Assembly: GCA_016296885.1 (NCBI GenBank)
Contig: JAEDHT010000002.1
Location: forward strand, 55,573 to 119,572
Origin: Clostridiaceae bacterium
GTDB taxonomy: Bacteria; Bacillota; Clostridia; Oscillospirales; Acutalibacteraceae
Reading direction: 5' to 3'
Length of the DNA: 64,000 nt
The stretch's first letter is position 1. Each line of letters starts with the position of its first letter. The position numbers and the translations under genes were made by a program. The notes beneath the pieces were generated by a model. The model had not been told where the DNA came from. It did no database searches and was given only the letters and a program-made list of their open reading frames with translations. Below, one piece after another: positions 43,876 through 51,418 of the stretch.

Positions 43876-44022
43876 TTATTTGTTTTTAAGAAATGTCTTT
43901 AAGTTTTTAGGCTCCTTTGGCTGATAGAAGCTATGGGATGAAGCTCCGCCTGCTGCCAAAACAACAGTAAATACAATTAAAGCTTCTGCAGCTTTTCTTA
44001 ATAATTTTGATGCCTTTTTCAT
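43876..44022 (-). CDS. agrD: AgrD-like autoinducer peptide precursor with Ser in place of ring Cys
   Basis: A 48-residue precursor. Residues 1-15 form an amphipathic N-terminal helix (MKKASKLLRKAAEAL). A hydrophobic stretch follows, then GGASSHSFY as the core region and QPKEPKNLKTFLKNK as the acidic/Pro tail, matching the AgrD tail pattern (xPxEPKxL). The usual ring Cys is absent, and Ser28 or Ser29 is the likely ring residue, which would give a lactone rather than a thiolactone. The ATG overlaps the agrB stop codon (ATGA), with AAAGGAGG upstream. AgrB should cut and cyclise it, and AgrC should sense the product. Confidence 0.85.
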   Translation of the reverse strand: MKKASKLLRKAAEALIVFTVVLAAGGASSHSFYQPKEPKNLKTFLKNK

Positions 44023-44624
44023 TGATGCACACCTCCTTTGCTTTTAGCTTCAACTTCTTGAATAATATATTCAAGAACAATTGAAATAACTATAACTACT
44101 TGAGTTGGTATAATAATAATTACAGGAGTAAAGCTCAAGTAATTATACAACAAAAATAATATCAGCGATTCTGATATGCAAGCACACAGGGCAAATATTT
44201 TGCATTTATGCCTATCCATAATCATTTTATTATCGTTCTCAATTGGAGCCATAAATAACAAAACCATAACGGTTAGCGCTAGGCAAACGATGATCATCAT
44301 ATTGACTGCACTTCTAATATTGTCAACAATGTAATTGTATGCTAAATAAGAAAGAGCAAAGGTTATTATAAGAACTATGTTACATCTCAAATAAGTTTTA
44401 GCGTGATATCCGCCTGAGAAAGTCCTAATCGAGGAAAGGGCAATCAAATATATCACCCCTGCCCACACATCGCCTAAGATGGCACTGGCAATTAATACAA
44501 TAATCGCACCAATAATTGATGAAATTATCAGTTCCAATCCATATATACAAACATCTAGAGGCAATTTTTCTGAGTCACCGAAAAATTTGTTGCCTGCTTT
44601 TTGAGCAATGTTGTTTATAAGCAT
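44019..44624 (-). CDS. agrB: AgrB-like peptide processing and export protease
   Basis: A membrane cysteine protease of about 201 residues that trims and cyclises the AgrD precursor. The catalytic pair is visible as SGGYHAKTYLRCN: His and Cys are seven residues apart, as His77/Cys84 in Staphylococcus AgrB. Five to six hydrophobic segments follow. The ATG at 44624 is preferred over a TTG at 44633 because AAGGA is then properly spaced. It overlaps agrD by four bases. Confidence 0.92.
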   Translation of the reverse strand: MLINNIAQKAGNKFFGDSEKLPLDVCIYGLELIISSIIGAIIVLIASAILGDVWAGVIYLIALSSIRTFSGGYHAKTYLRCNIVLIITFALSYLAYNYIVDNIRSAVNMMIIVCLALTVMVLLFMAPIENDNKMIMDRHKCKIFALCACISESLILFLLYNYLSFTPVIIIIPTQVVIVISIVLEYIIQEVEAKSKGGVHQ

Positions 44625-44666
44625 TTTTATCAATCCTTATATTTTCTAGTTCCTATTACATTTCGT

Positions 44667-44696
44667 ATTCTAATACATTGGTTTACAGTATTTCAA
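44667..44696 (-). promoter_or_regulatory. Promoter of agrBD
   Basis: -35 TTGAAA (44691-44696) and -10 TAGAAT (44667-44672), 18 bp spacing. The first of the three 21-bp-phased repeats lies seven bp upstream of the -35. Confidence 0.6.
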
Positions 44697-44702
44697 TAGT
44701 TT

Positions 44703-44753
44703 GGGATAAATCGTCTGTTTTTAGGGATAAATTACTTTTTTTCCAGAATAAAT
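44703..44753. promoter_or_regulatory. Three direct repeats phased by 21 bp (candidate AgrA/LytTR sites)
   Basis: GGGATAAAT at 44703-44711, GGGATAAAT at 44724-44732 and AGAATAAAT at 44745-44753. LytTR-type response regulators bind pairs of about 9-bp sites 12-13 bp apart, which gives this 21-bp phase. The repeats lie between the divergent agrBD and agrAC promoters. Confidence 0.7.
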
Positions 44754-44815
44754 ATTCTGTTTTGTTAATTATTTTATTTATAATAAACAATAATTACATT
44801 AAATTGAGGATATTA

Positions 44816-44844
44816 TTGAAAAAAATGCTAAAATGTGATATCAT
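44816..44844 (+). promoter_or_regulatory. Promoter of agrAC
   Basis: -35 TTGAAA (44816-44821) and -10 TATCAT (44839-44844), 17 bp spacing, about 30 bp before the agrA ATG. Confidence 0.65.
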
Positions 44845-44874
44845 ACAAATACTTGGTTAGGGGGGGTAAAGGGA

Positions 44875-45594
44875 ATGGTAAAGGTAGCCGTGGTTGATGA
44901 TGATATAAAATTTTGTGAAGCTATCGCATGCAAGATAGAAAACACCTTTAATAAATTTAGTACCACTTGTCATATTGACTGCTTTTATGATGAGCAAATC
45001 TTAAACTGTTGCCATAAGTATGACGTAATTTTTCTTGATATAGAGCTAGGAAAAATATCTGGTATTGATATTATCAGGCAGATTCGTGAGGTAACAAAAG
45101 GCCTGCGTTTTCCGCTTATTTGCTTTATAACAGGAATGGACAACTCCGTATTTGCTGCTCTAGGTGAAATGCCGTTTTCTTACATAAGAAAATATAATAT
45201 AGACGACCTCCTAGAGAAAAATATCGAAAAATTAATTTATGAGATCAATTTACGGTCAAAAGGAAAAGAAAAAATTGTTATATCACGTAATAATAATAAA
45301 ACCCTTATTTACCTTGATGATGTGTATTGCATAGAGAGTGCAAAAAACTATGTCATATACTATACCACGATAGGAGAGTTTAAAGAACGAGCATTGATAT
45401 CACAAAAAGAAATTGAGCTTAAAGACAAAGGTTTTATGAGAATTAACTCTGGATGTATAATAAACAGAAAACATATATTTTCATTTACCAAAAACGAAGT
45501 AGTTCTTAATAATAATTTAACACTAAGTATCAGCAGCGGTTATAAAGACCGATATAACCTGATAAACGAAGGTATGGTGAATATGTATGATTGA
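44875..45594 (+). CDS. agrA: AgrA-like response regulator, LytTR DNA-binding
   Basis: A 239-residue two-component regulator. The receiver domain has acidic residues VVDDD, phospho-acceptor Asp55 in VIFLDIELG and Lys106 in FSYIRKYN. The LytTR DNA-binding domain spans about 131-235 (VISRNNNKTLIYLDDVYCIES, FMRINSGCIINRKHI). Its RBS is GGGGGG/AAGGGA. Phosphorylated by AgrC, it should activate agrBD through the 21-bp repeats. It overlaps agrC by eight bases. Note the order A-C, the reverse of Staphylococcus. Confidence 0.94.
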   Translation: MVKVAVVDDDIKFCEAIACKIENTFNKFSTTCHIDCFYDEQILNCCHKYDVIFLDIELGKISGIDIIRQIREVTKGLRFPLICFITGMDNSVFAALGEMPFSYIRKYNIDDLLEKNIEKLIYEINLRSKGKEKIVISRNNNKTLIYLDDVYCIESAKNYVIYYTTIGEFKERALISQKEIELKDKGFMRINSGCIINRKHIFSFTKNEVVLNNNLTLSISSGYKDRYNLINEGMVNMYD

Positions 45595-46921
45595 TTTTTT
45601 AATTGAGTTGGGTGTAAATGCAATACAGTCTGTTTTTTTTATAGGTTTTCTTTATTTGTGTTTTGATAAAAAATTCAGTCCTCTGAAAAATATAATTTCT
45701 CTTACAACGGCAATAGCTATTTATTTTGTAGCGCTGTATTTTATAACATTTCATATTGATAACTATTTCATTAATGACACCATACAGCTTACAATACTTA
45801 TTTCTTATTCCCTTACCTGTCTAAAAGGAAACAAATGGCTTAGAATATTAATGTCAATAGTTGATTTGCTGATTAACGGAGTTATTTCATTGGGATTTTC
45901 TTATGTTGTCACAGTTGTTGCAGATATAGATATGTATTACCTAGTGAACTATTCTTCAGGTTACAGATATTTTTGTATGCTGGTAATTAACTTGCTAAAT
46001 ATTGGAGCTTTATGGATAATACTTGCCCTGTTTAAGCATAAAGAAGGTCCACGCACTAAATTTGACTTTCTAGCTTATCTTCTTATACCTTTGCTCGCAA
46101 TAGTTATAATTTGTTCAATGTTTTTGATTATATCAAAAATAAACGCCGACAACGAGATGTATGGTTACTTTTTTATAATGATTACCGCATTAACAGGTGT
46201 CACTGTGTTTGCAGTGTATTTAATTAACCATTTGGGAAAGCAAAAGGATATTGAAAAGCAATTGGCTCTAAGCAGACAACGTGAAAATCTGTATCTGGAA
46301 AACACAATAAGAGAAAACAATCAGCTCCAAGCATTTGCAAAAGCTAAGCACGAAATTAATAATAAGTTAGATTGCATTTATAACCTGCAAAAGGATAGGA
46401 AATATGACGAAGCTTCTGAATTGTGCAGAAAGACATTGGAAAATATAGCCTCTGTATATGTGCCCGTTGACACGGACAATCCCTTGCTTAATGCAATAAT
46501 TAACTCAAAACTTGAAAAGGCAAGTAAAAATGGAATATCACTTGACCTTAAATTAGGAAGTTGCTTGCCCGATTGCGTTAAAAATTACGATATAATTACG
46601 ATCATTGGTAATCTTTGCGATAATGCAATAGAGTATCTAACCGATAATACAAGTACTTTGCCGAGAGTTGTTTCTCTTTCTGTAAAGGATCATCAAGCGT
46701 ACTATATTATCAAGTGCTGCAACCCAATAGAAAAGTCGGTTCTAGTAACTAATCCTGATCTTAAAACAACTAAATCCGATACTGAGTTTCACGGTATTGG
46801 CATAAACACTTTAAAGGAAATGGCGAAAAAATACAAAGGTCATTATCTTTTTACAGAGAAAGATAACTACTTTATAGGATCGGTAATGCTATTAAAAACT
46901 GAATTTGCAGATAAACAATAG
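45587..46921 (+). CDS. agrC: AgrC-like sensor histidine kinase (GHKL)
   Basis: A 444-residue membrane kinase. Residues 1-215 hold six to seven membrane segments that should detect the peptide signal. A coiled stretch leads to His255 in AKAKHEINNKLD, the usual phosphorylation site of this family. The N-box IIGNLCDNAIEYL (about 338-350) and the G-box FHGIGINTLKEMAKKY complete the ATPase. It overlaps agrA, so the two are translated together. Confidence 0.93.
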   Translation: MIDFLIELGVNAIQSVFFIGFLYLCFDKKFSPLKNIISLTTAIAIYFVALYFITFHIDNYFINDTIQLTILISYSLTCLKGNKWLRILMSIVDLLINGVISLGFSYVVTVVADIDMYYLVNYSSGYRYFCMLVINLLNIGALWIILALFKHKEGPRTKFDFLAYLLIPLLAIVIICSMFLIISKINADNEMYGYFFIMITALTGVTVFAVYLINHLGKQKDIEKQLALSRQRENLYLENTIRENNQLQAFAKAKHEINNKLDCIYNLQKDRKYDEASELCRKTLENIASVYVPVDTDNPLLNAIINSKLEKASKNGISLDLKLGSCLPDCVKNYDIITIIGNLCDNAIEYLTDNTSTLPRVVSLSVKDHQAYYIIKCCNPIEKSVLVTNPDLKTTKSDTEFHGIGINTLKEMAKKYKGHYLFTEKDNYFIGSVMLLKTEFADKQ

Positions 46922-46984
46922 AATACGTAAACCGATGGTATATCAGATTTTGTGTAAAATACAAAGAATGATATAAAATTAAAT

Positions 46985-47118
46985 ATGCAAATTATATTGA
47001 AGATCGGAAAGAAATTTTGCACTTGATTTAATTCACAATAACGATATTGAGCCTTTATGAAAAAGGACGATGGCGTATTTTTAAGTCGGACCTGCTCACC
47101 TACATACGCCATATAAAA
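46985..47118 (+). pseudogene. Frameshifted excisionase-like gene relic
   Basis: This 134-bp stretch is about 80% identical to the intact gene at 54968-55144 and lies in the same orientation. One extra base in GAAAGAAATTTTGCAC breaks the frame, and the start region is gone. Translated around the break it gives ILKIGK and the familiar TRWRIFKSDLLTYIRHIK-like end. It is the left boundary copy of the island. Confidence 0.75.
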
Positions 47119-47266
47119 AACAAAAAAAAGACAGTGTTAATAATAAATATTATGTTCCTATTATACTCAAAAATACTGCAACCGTACTGCAACTATTTCA
47201 AAAACCTTCCACAACAAAATAAACTATTAAAATTGCAAAATTACTTAAACACCGCATAAAAACTAC

Positions 47267-47308
47267 AAAACGAGGCACTCTCAGTATCATTTGAGAGTGC
47301 CTCGTTTT
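47267..47308 (+). terminator. Strong hairpin at the left edge of the island
   Basis: AAAACGAGGCACTCTCA and TGAGAGTGCCTCGTTTT form a 17-bp perfect stem with an eight-base loop, ending in TTTT on either strand. It is a bidirectional terminator between the excisionase relic and the barstar gene. Confidence 0.88.
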
Positions 47309-47384
47309 GGATTTTCATGCCTGCCCTGAGATGAAAAAGATGCCAGTTATTTTTTACTTTATAGACTTGAACTTTGACTAAATT

Positions 47385-47669
47385 TTAATCAATAAATTCA
47401 TAATCAAACAAATTTTTAATATGTGCCCAACTTTGTTTATTGCGTTCTAATACAACCTTCATTTTCTCAACTGAACTATGTAATTCTTTAGCAACAGTTT
47501 TACTTCCTTTAATCGTTACAAAATTATACTGACAATCTCTGTTAAGCATATCCCAAAAAGCAGACCAATTTCTTCCGTAGCCTTTTGGAAAATCAAGCCC
47601 TACTCTGATTCGTTCGTGTAAATCCATTAAATATTTGCAATCTGTTAAATCTATTGTTGCTTTTTTCAT
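47385..47669 (-). CDS. Barstar-like ribonuclease inhibitor (immunity protein)
   Basis: A 94-residue protein of the barstar family, with the pattern DLxDCKYLMDLHERIRxGLDFPKGYGRNWSAFWDML typical of barstar's first half, including the Tyr/Trp-rich loop that covers the enzyme active site. It should bind and block the barnase-like toxin encoded 14 bp upstream on the same strand. GGGAGGGA lies before its ATG. Confidence 0.92.
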   Translation of the reverse strand: MKKATIDLTDCKYLMDLHERIRVGLDFPKGYGRNWSAFWDMLNRDCQYNFVTIKGSKTVAKELHSSVEKMKVVLERNKQSWAHIKNLFDYEFID

Positions 47670-47683
47670 AAAAAATTCCCTCC

Positions 47684-48256
47684 CTAAACAATTTCATAAA
47701 ATGTACGATAGTGGTCATAGGTTACGAATATTAAACCATCATTTGACCACATAATTCGGTGCAGGTTTCTTCGCCCAATAATGTAATTAATATTAGCTTC
47801 ATACCACACACGACCAATTTTGTTCGGTAATTCTCTATCATCGTTATCGTAAACATCTCCGCCAAACATTTTTCCCGGTGCAAACTTTGATGGTCTATCG
47901 CCTTGAATCCATCCCAATTCCTCTAACTGCGGACGAGATATATAATATTCAGGTAAATAGCCATAATACTTCAACCAATAATCCGCACCGTCTTTACCAT
48001 TATTTGTAGCGTTACCTGCTTCTATTGACTCCATTTTATCAAAGGTATACCTACAATTTATATGTAGTGGTGGCTTCATAACTGCTGTATCATTTACATC
48101 AAAAATCCTGCCGTGATTATCTGCACAGTTAAAGCAAGTTTTTTCATCTAAATTAGCTTGCCATATTTTATACTTAATTCTTTCTCCTGTAATTGGTTCA
48201 AAAGTATCATCTCTTGCTTTGTCGATCACCAAATAATTTGTTTTTTTGATATACAA
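47684..48256 (-). CDS. Barnase-type ribonuclease toxin with MuF/minor-head-like front end
   Basis: A 190-residue protein. Residues 100-190 align with barnase throughout: LPEYYISRPQLEELGW, FAPGKMFGGD, GRVWYEANINYIIG, HRIMWSNDGLIFVTYDHYR. The catalytic residues map to Glu153, Arg163, Arg167 and His182, all present. Residues 26-75 contain CFNC-x-GRIF ... PPLHINCRY with Cys41, Cys44, His65 and Cys68, as in the C-terminal part of phage minor-head/MuF proteins, a domain known to carry toxins in MuF polymorphic toxins. There is no signal peptide. The start is TTG 48256 with GGAG upstream. The barstar gene follows 14 bp on. Confidence 0.88.
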   Translation of the reverse strand: MYIKKTNYLVIDKARDDTFEPITGERIKYKIWQANLDEKTCFNCADNHGRIFDVNDTAVMKPPLHINCRYTFDKMESIEAGNATNNGKDGADYWLKYYGYLPEYYISRPQLEELGWIQGDRPSKFAPGKMFGGDVYDNDDRELPNKIGRVWYEANINYIIGRRNLHRIMWSNDGLIFVTYDHYRTFYEIV

Positions 48257-48279
48257 TTTATCATCTCCTATAATATGAT

Positions 48280-48293
48280 GAGGAGAACTCCTC
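48280..48293. promoter_or_regulatory. GAGGAGAACTCCTC palindrome before the toxin gene
   Basis: A perfect 14-bp palindrome 24 bp upstream of the toxin start codon, overlapping the expected 5' end of its transcript. It could be an operator or an mRNA hairpin. Confidence 0.45.
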
Positions 48294-48321
48294 TCACTTA
48301 TAGGCTAAAAACTAAAGAAAA

Positions 48322-48339
48322 TTGCATAAAAATATGCAA
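48322..48339. promoter_or_regulatory. TTGCATA-AAAA-TATGCAA palindrome before the toxin gene
   Basis: A perfect inverted repeat with seven-base arms. It overlaps the -35 region expected for a minus-strand TATAAG -10 at 48297-48302, a position suited to a repressor. Confidence 0.5.
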
Positions 48340-48426
48340 CTTTTTAAAAATTAAATTAATATTCTATTATTTGCATAATGTTTACGGTAAATATTATATC
48401 TCGTCTTATATAAAATTACAATAAGG

Positions 48427-48459
48427 AACGACAGTTCTCGTTCGTAGAAAACTGTCGTT
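48427..48459 (-). terminator. Hairpin downstream of the AlbA_2 gene
   Basis: AACGACAGTT and AACTGTCGTT form a perfect 10-bp stem with a 13-base loop, followed on the minus strand by CCTTATTGTAATTTT. It separates the AlbA_2 gene from the toxin unit. The 48,460-48,560 stretch holds a second weaker stem around ACAGC/GCTGT. Confidence 0.6.
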
Positions 48460-48561
48460 AATTGGCCCGCCCGGACAGCATAAATCCGCTGTGGGACTGG
48501 TTTTTATAGTTCATACTGCTATTTTACTGCAACGCAGTATGAGCATAAATACATGATTAGA

Positions 48562-49998
48562 TTACCTTATTGTAAAATACTTTTGTTTTGAGCTTGATGG
48601 TCTGTCAGGTATCGTCATATCAATCCTATTCTGATCTATCAAAGGTTGAACATATGTGCTCATAACATAGCTGACAGCTTTTAAATTTAGAAACTCCGCT
48701 ATCTCTTTTCTTGATCTTGGAGTTTTGCAGAATTCTATTATCTTACTATAAATAATGTTATCAGAGCTATTAAATTCAGACTGTTTTCTAAAAACTACTG
48801 TGAACTCGCCTCTTTCATTCCTGAATTCCGGTTCAGGAAGATTCCACTCACGACACTCTCTCTGAATAGTAGGTATGCCGCTGTATCTGTTCTCAGTTAC
48901 TTTTAATGTTTCCAAAACTGTGGCTAAAACAGGATTTCTGGTATCAGGCTGAATTTTCCCAAGATTGTCTAAAGTAACTCTTCCATAAAGTCCGCCCGGA
49001 CTTTTTATTTCCATCCTGTCACTAAACATAAGAATTTGTACAGGCATACCCTCACTATGAATACTATAATCTCTATGCACCAAGGCATTAAGGATAGCTT
49101 CTCTTACAGCACCAATAGGATATTCCGTCTTATCTGTTCGTTTTCCTGTTTCCGCATTGATAATAGTCTTTACTTTCATATTATTTTTAACAAAAACAAG
49201 TGCCCTATCAAGCATTTCACTAATTGTTCCTTCAATTCGTTTGTTGTCTATAAAACGTTCGTTTTCTGCACCTACCTCACCCACAGCATTACCTGCATAA
49301 GATGTTGCAATAATGCTTAACTGTGGAACAGTTGCCTGCGGATACAATCCAAAAATCAAAAGAGCAGTGAGCGTTGGTTTTCCGTTCTTTACTATATTCA
49401 TTAAATTGTATATCGTCTGTTCATCTAATTTTGAAAGGTTTGGCTTATCTAATTTTAAATTCAGAATATAGCTTTGCAGTTTTTCATTGTCTATTATGCT
49501 TAAATCAATATTTTCGATTAATCTGATATCATCCTGATACTTCTTGCGATATGCTTCATAAGAATAAATCTCATATTCGGTCATAGGCTTATCAGCATCT
49601 CCTACACGAATATACGATCCTTTAATTCTTCCCTTTCCGGAATAAAAACATGGGCGCTCTACAATATCAACGGAGGGGATCTCTGCTGCAACAATATATA
49701 CACCATCAATCTCACATACACAAAACACTGCCCTAACAGTAGGGGTCATAGACTCACACTGCTCCATAACCTTCTTCTGTAAGTCCTGAACATCATATAC
49801 ACCGCACGGCTCAAAACCATTTGATTCATCCAATCCGAATACTATAATGCCGCCATCGTCCTGATTAGAAAAGCTGGAAAGAGTATCGTATAATTTGTGG
49901 GAAATGCCAGTATTGCATTTTTTTACTTCAACAGTTTGAAACTCTGCTTTTAAACTTCGTATTTTAGCTACAAGTTTTTGTAAATCTGCTTCAATCAT
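48562..49998 (-). CDS. AlbA_2-domain ATP-binding regulator (Schlafen-like front, HATPase_c_4)
   Basis: A 478-residue protein. Residues 15-130 fit the AlbA_2/Schlafen-related putative DNA- or RNA-binding domain (EVKKCNTGISHKLYDTLSSF, GGIIVFGLDE). A GHKL-type ATPase region follows, with REAILNALVHRDYS and IKSPGGLYG. The C-terminal 80 residues form a winged-helix with FCKTPRSRKEIAEFLNL. Such proteins are common on accessory islands; some are linked to phage defence or to regulation, and the role here is unknown. The ATG at 49998 is nine bases past GGGTGG; the in-frame GTG at 50010 lacks a site. Confidence 0.88.
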   Translation of the reverse strand: MIEADLQKLVAKIRSLKAEFQTVEVKKCNTGISHKLYDTLSSFSNQDDGGIIVFGLDESNGFEPCGVYDVQDLQKKVMEQCESMTPTVRAVFCVCEIDGVYIVAAEIPSVDIVERPCFYSGKGRIKGSYIRVGDADKPMTEYEIYSYEAYRKKYQDDIRLIENIDLSIIDNEKLQSYILNLKLDKPNLSKLDEQTIYNLMNIVKNGKPTLTALLIFGLYPQATVPQLSIIATSYAGNAVGEVGAENERFIDNKRIEGTISEMLDRALVFVKNNMKVKTIINAETGKRTDKTEYPIGAVREAILNALVHRDYSIHSEGMPVQILMFSDRMEIKSPGGLYGRVTLDNLGKIQPDTRNPVLATVLETLKVTENRYSGIPTIQRECREWNLPEPEFRNERGEFTVVFRKQSEFNSSDNIIYSKIIEFCKTPRSRKEIAEFLNLKAVSYVMSTYVQPLIDQNRIDMTIPDRPSSSKQKYFTIR

Positions 49999-50029
49999 TA
50001 AAAACACCACCCTTGCATGTTTAAAATTT

Positions 50030-50165
50030 TAAATCTAAATTTAACAAATGTCAAGTTAATTTTAGTTTTTTATTCTAAAATTTTAAATTTTTCGTTATTT
50101 TTTTAATATTTTTGCAATTTTTTTAAAATTTAATTTACTTTTTTAAATTTTTTAAGTTTTAAACA
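50030..50165. other. A/T-only upstream region of the AlbA_2 gene
   Basis: About 135 bp made mostly of TTTAAAATTT- and AAATTTT-type words with runs of T, no gene. Such tracts are typically curved and may act as an upstream element or a transfer scar. Confidence 0.5.
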
Positions 50166-50316
50166 CACATAATTAAGTACAAATCAATCCACTTTTTTAT
50201 GTTTTACATATAAGAATCAAAAAAATAATAACGTACATCACCTTAAAGCCATCAAAATCCTTGACAAGGAATTTGTTTAGAAATATTTATGATGATGAAG
50301 AACTCTACAGATCGTC

Positions 50317-50341
50317 AACTTGTTCCATTTTGGAACAAGTT
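50317..50341. repeat. Perfect palindrome AACTTGTTCCA-TTT-TGGAACAAGTT
   Basis: Eleven-base perfect arms around TTT. The GTTCCA/TGGAAC core is the same word as in the large direct repeats at 50993 and 54414, so it may be a fifth, isolated site for the same protein or recombinase. Confidence 0.6.
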
Positions 50342-50679
50342 CAACCTGAGGGAAGCTGCCAAGTTATATGTTTGGGAGAGTTAGGATCAAATTCATTATC
50401 CTCTTTGCTCTTGTATTTATTCGATTTATCATCCCTAGATGGACCGGTTAACGCATTTTTTTGCACCGTTTTATGCGTATCAATTGCATCATGATTTGCA
50501 AATGGCATCATTGGTTGAGTCATCTTTTTATTTTCGAGATCGTCATTTTCTAAGGAGGCTGCTCGTCGCAGATCAATTTTTTTACGGGCAACTTTCTGTT
50601 GCCATTTTTTCTTCTTTTCGTACTCAGTCTCTTCCTCCATCTCGGGCTCTGAATCGTTAGAAAGAAAACTAACTTTCAC
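50341..50679 (-). CDS. Possible disordered charged protein or relic, unknown
   Basis: An open frame of 112 residues, Lys/Asp/Asn-rich (ARKKIDLRRAASLENDDLENKK ... THKTVQKNALTGPSRDDKSNKYKSKEDNEFD). The start codon is a GTG with no ribosome binding site, and no family is recognised. It might be the tail of a lost mobilisation or phage protein. The composition favours coding on this strand over the overlapping plus-strand frames. Confidence 0.3.
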   Translation of the reverse strand: MKVSFLSNDSEPEMEEETEYEKKKKWQQKVARKKIDLRRAASLENDDLENKKMTQPMMPFANHDAIDTHKTVQKNALTGPSRDDKSNKYKSKEDNEFDPNSPKHITWQLPSG

Positions 50680-50710
50680 GGATAAACGATTAAATCAAGA
50701 AAAAAATATC

Positions 50711-50983
50711 TTGAATTACGATAAAGGATATAACCCAAGATATAAAAATCTATCTCTACTCCTTGATGACATAGATTATACAATTAAAATATTATTTAAG
50801 GATACTGACTCATGGGAAAACTTTGCTGAAATATATGATTTAACGGAAGAAAAACTAAGTCTTTTTTATGTTGCAACTGAAGAATACATATTAGATATGT
50901 TAGAAGATATAAGTACATCCACAGAAGAAAAATCTAACGATGAAAAGAGCGGTGAGACTCTTATCCAAAACAATAATGCATAG
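50711..50983 (+). CDS. Hypothetical acidic protein, possibly a 3' remnant
   Basis: A 90-residue frame (SLLLDDIDYTIKILFKDTDSW, LTEEKLSLFYVATEEYILDML) with a coding-like composition. The TTG start has no good ribosome binding site, and the frame stays open upstream to about 50,520 with much less protein-like sequence. It looks like the end of a larger gene whose front was replaced. No family recognised. Confidence 0.35.
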   Translation: MNYDKGYNPRYKNLSLLLDDIDYTIKILFKDTDSWENFAEIYDLTEEKLSLFYVATEEYILDMLEDISTSTEEKSNDEKSGETLIQNNNA

Positions 50984-50992
50984 AGTGGTCTA

Positions 50993-51271
50993 CTGTTCCA
51001 CTGTTCCAAAAATATAGAATTTTAATAATAAAGAAAGATAAATGAAGTTTATGTCTATAAGTGGCAAATGGTTATCTAGATTAATCGGGTGAAATATGTA
51101 CAAATATTTACTTATGGAACAATGGAATACAAAAGCATATTCCCGGAAAATCGCACTAATATTATTTTGTTCCACTGTTCCATATGTCAATTACTACCGT
51201 AATATCCAGTATTTATGCCATATTTGCAAAAAAATAAATTAAAATTTAATTTTTATGGAACATTGGAACAG
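50993..51271. repeat. Direct repeat A (about 280 bp) left of the ATPase genes
   Basis: About 75-80% identical by eye to the element at 54414-54701, same orientation. It contains four related motifs: CTGTTCCACTGTTCCA (50993), TATGGAACAATGGAATA (about 51114), TTGTTCCACTGTTCCATA (about 51168) and TATGGAACATTGGAACAG (51254), in the order forward-reverse-forward-reverse. The outer two are terminal inverted repeats matching at 15 of 16 positions. Confidence 0.85.
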
Positions 51272-51328
51272 AATAAAAGTCCTCCTTCAAAAAGGGGGTA
51301 TATCATATTTTCTGTCGTTTAGGCAAAA

Positions 51329-51345
51329 ATACGATCGAATCGTAT
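51329..51345. promoter_or_regulatory. Operator-like palindrome ATACGAT-CGA-ATCGTAT
   Basis: A perfect 7-bp-arm palindrome eight bp upstream of the -35 of the ATPase gene. A second, imperfect copy (51380-51396) overlaps the -10, so the two could be bound together by one repressor. Confidence 0.65.
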
Positions 51346-51352
51346 AATTGCC

Positions 51353-51381
51353 TTGGCAGAGTTCTTGTTTTATGCTAAAAT
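51353..51381 (+). promoter_or_regulatory. Promoter of the first ATPase gene
   Basis: -35 TTGGCA (51353-51358) and -10 TAAAAT (51376-51381), 17 bp spacing, about 37 bp before the ATG. Confidence 0.65.
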
Positions 51382-51396
51382 ACGATTATATCGAAT
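51380..51396. promoter_or_regulatory. Second operator-like palindrome overlapping the -10
   Basis: ATACGAT-TAT-ATCGAAT, the same motif with one changed arm base, 51 bp from the first copy (about five helical turns). Confidence 0.55.
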
Positions 51397-51418
51397 ATTA
51401 GCCTAAGGAGGTCCTATT

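Noticed and set aside
47047..47259. A 70-codon plus-strand frame after the excisionase relic.
   Set aside because: Its first part is the out-of-frame relic and the rest is AT-rich filler up to the terminator.
50439..50660. A 73-codon plus-strand frame opposite the charged minus-strand frame.
   Set aside because: Phe/Leu/Ser-rich composition typical of the antisense of a Lys/Asp-rich sequence; no ribosome binding site.
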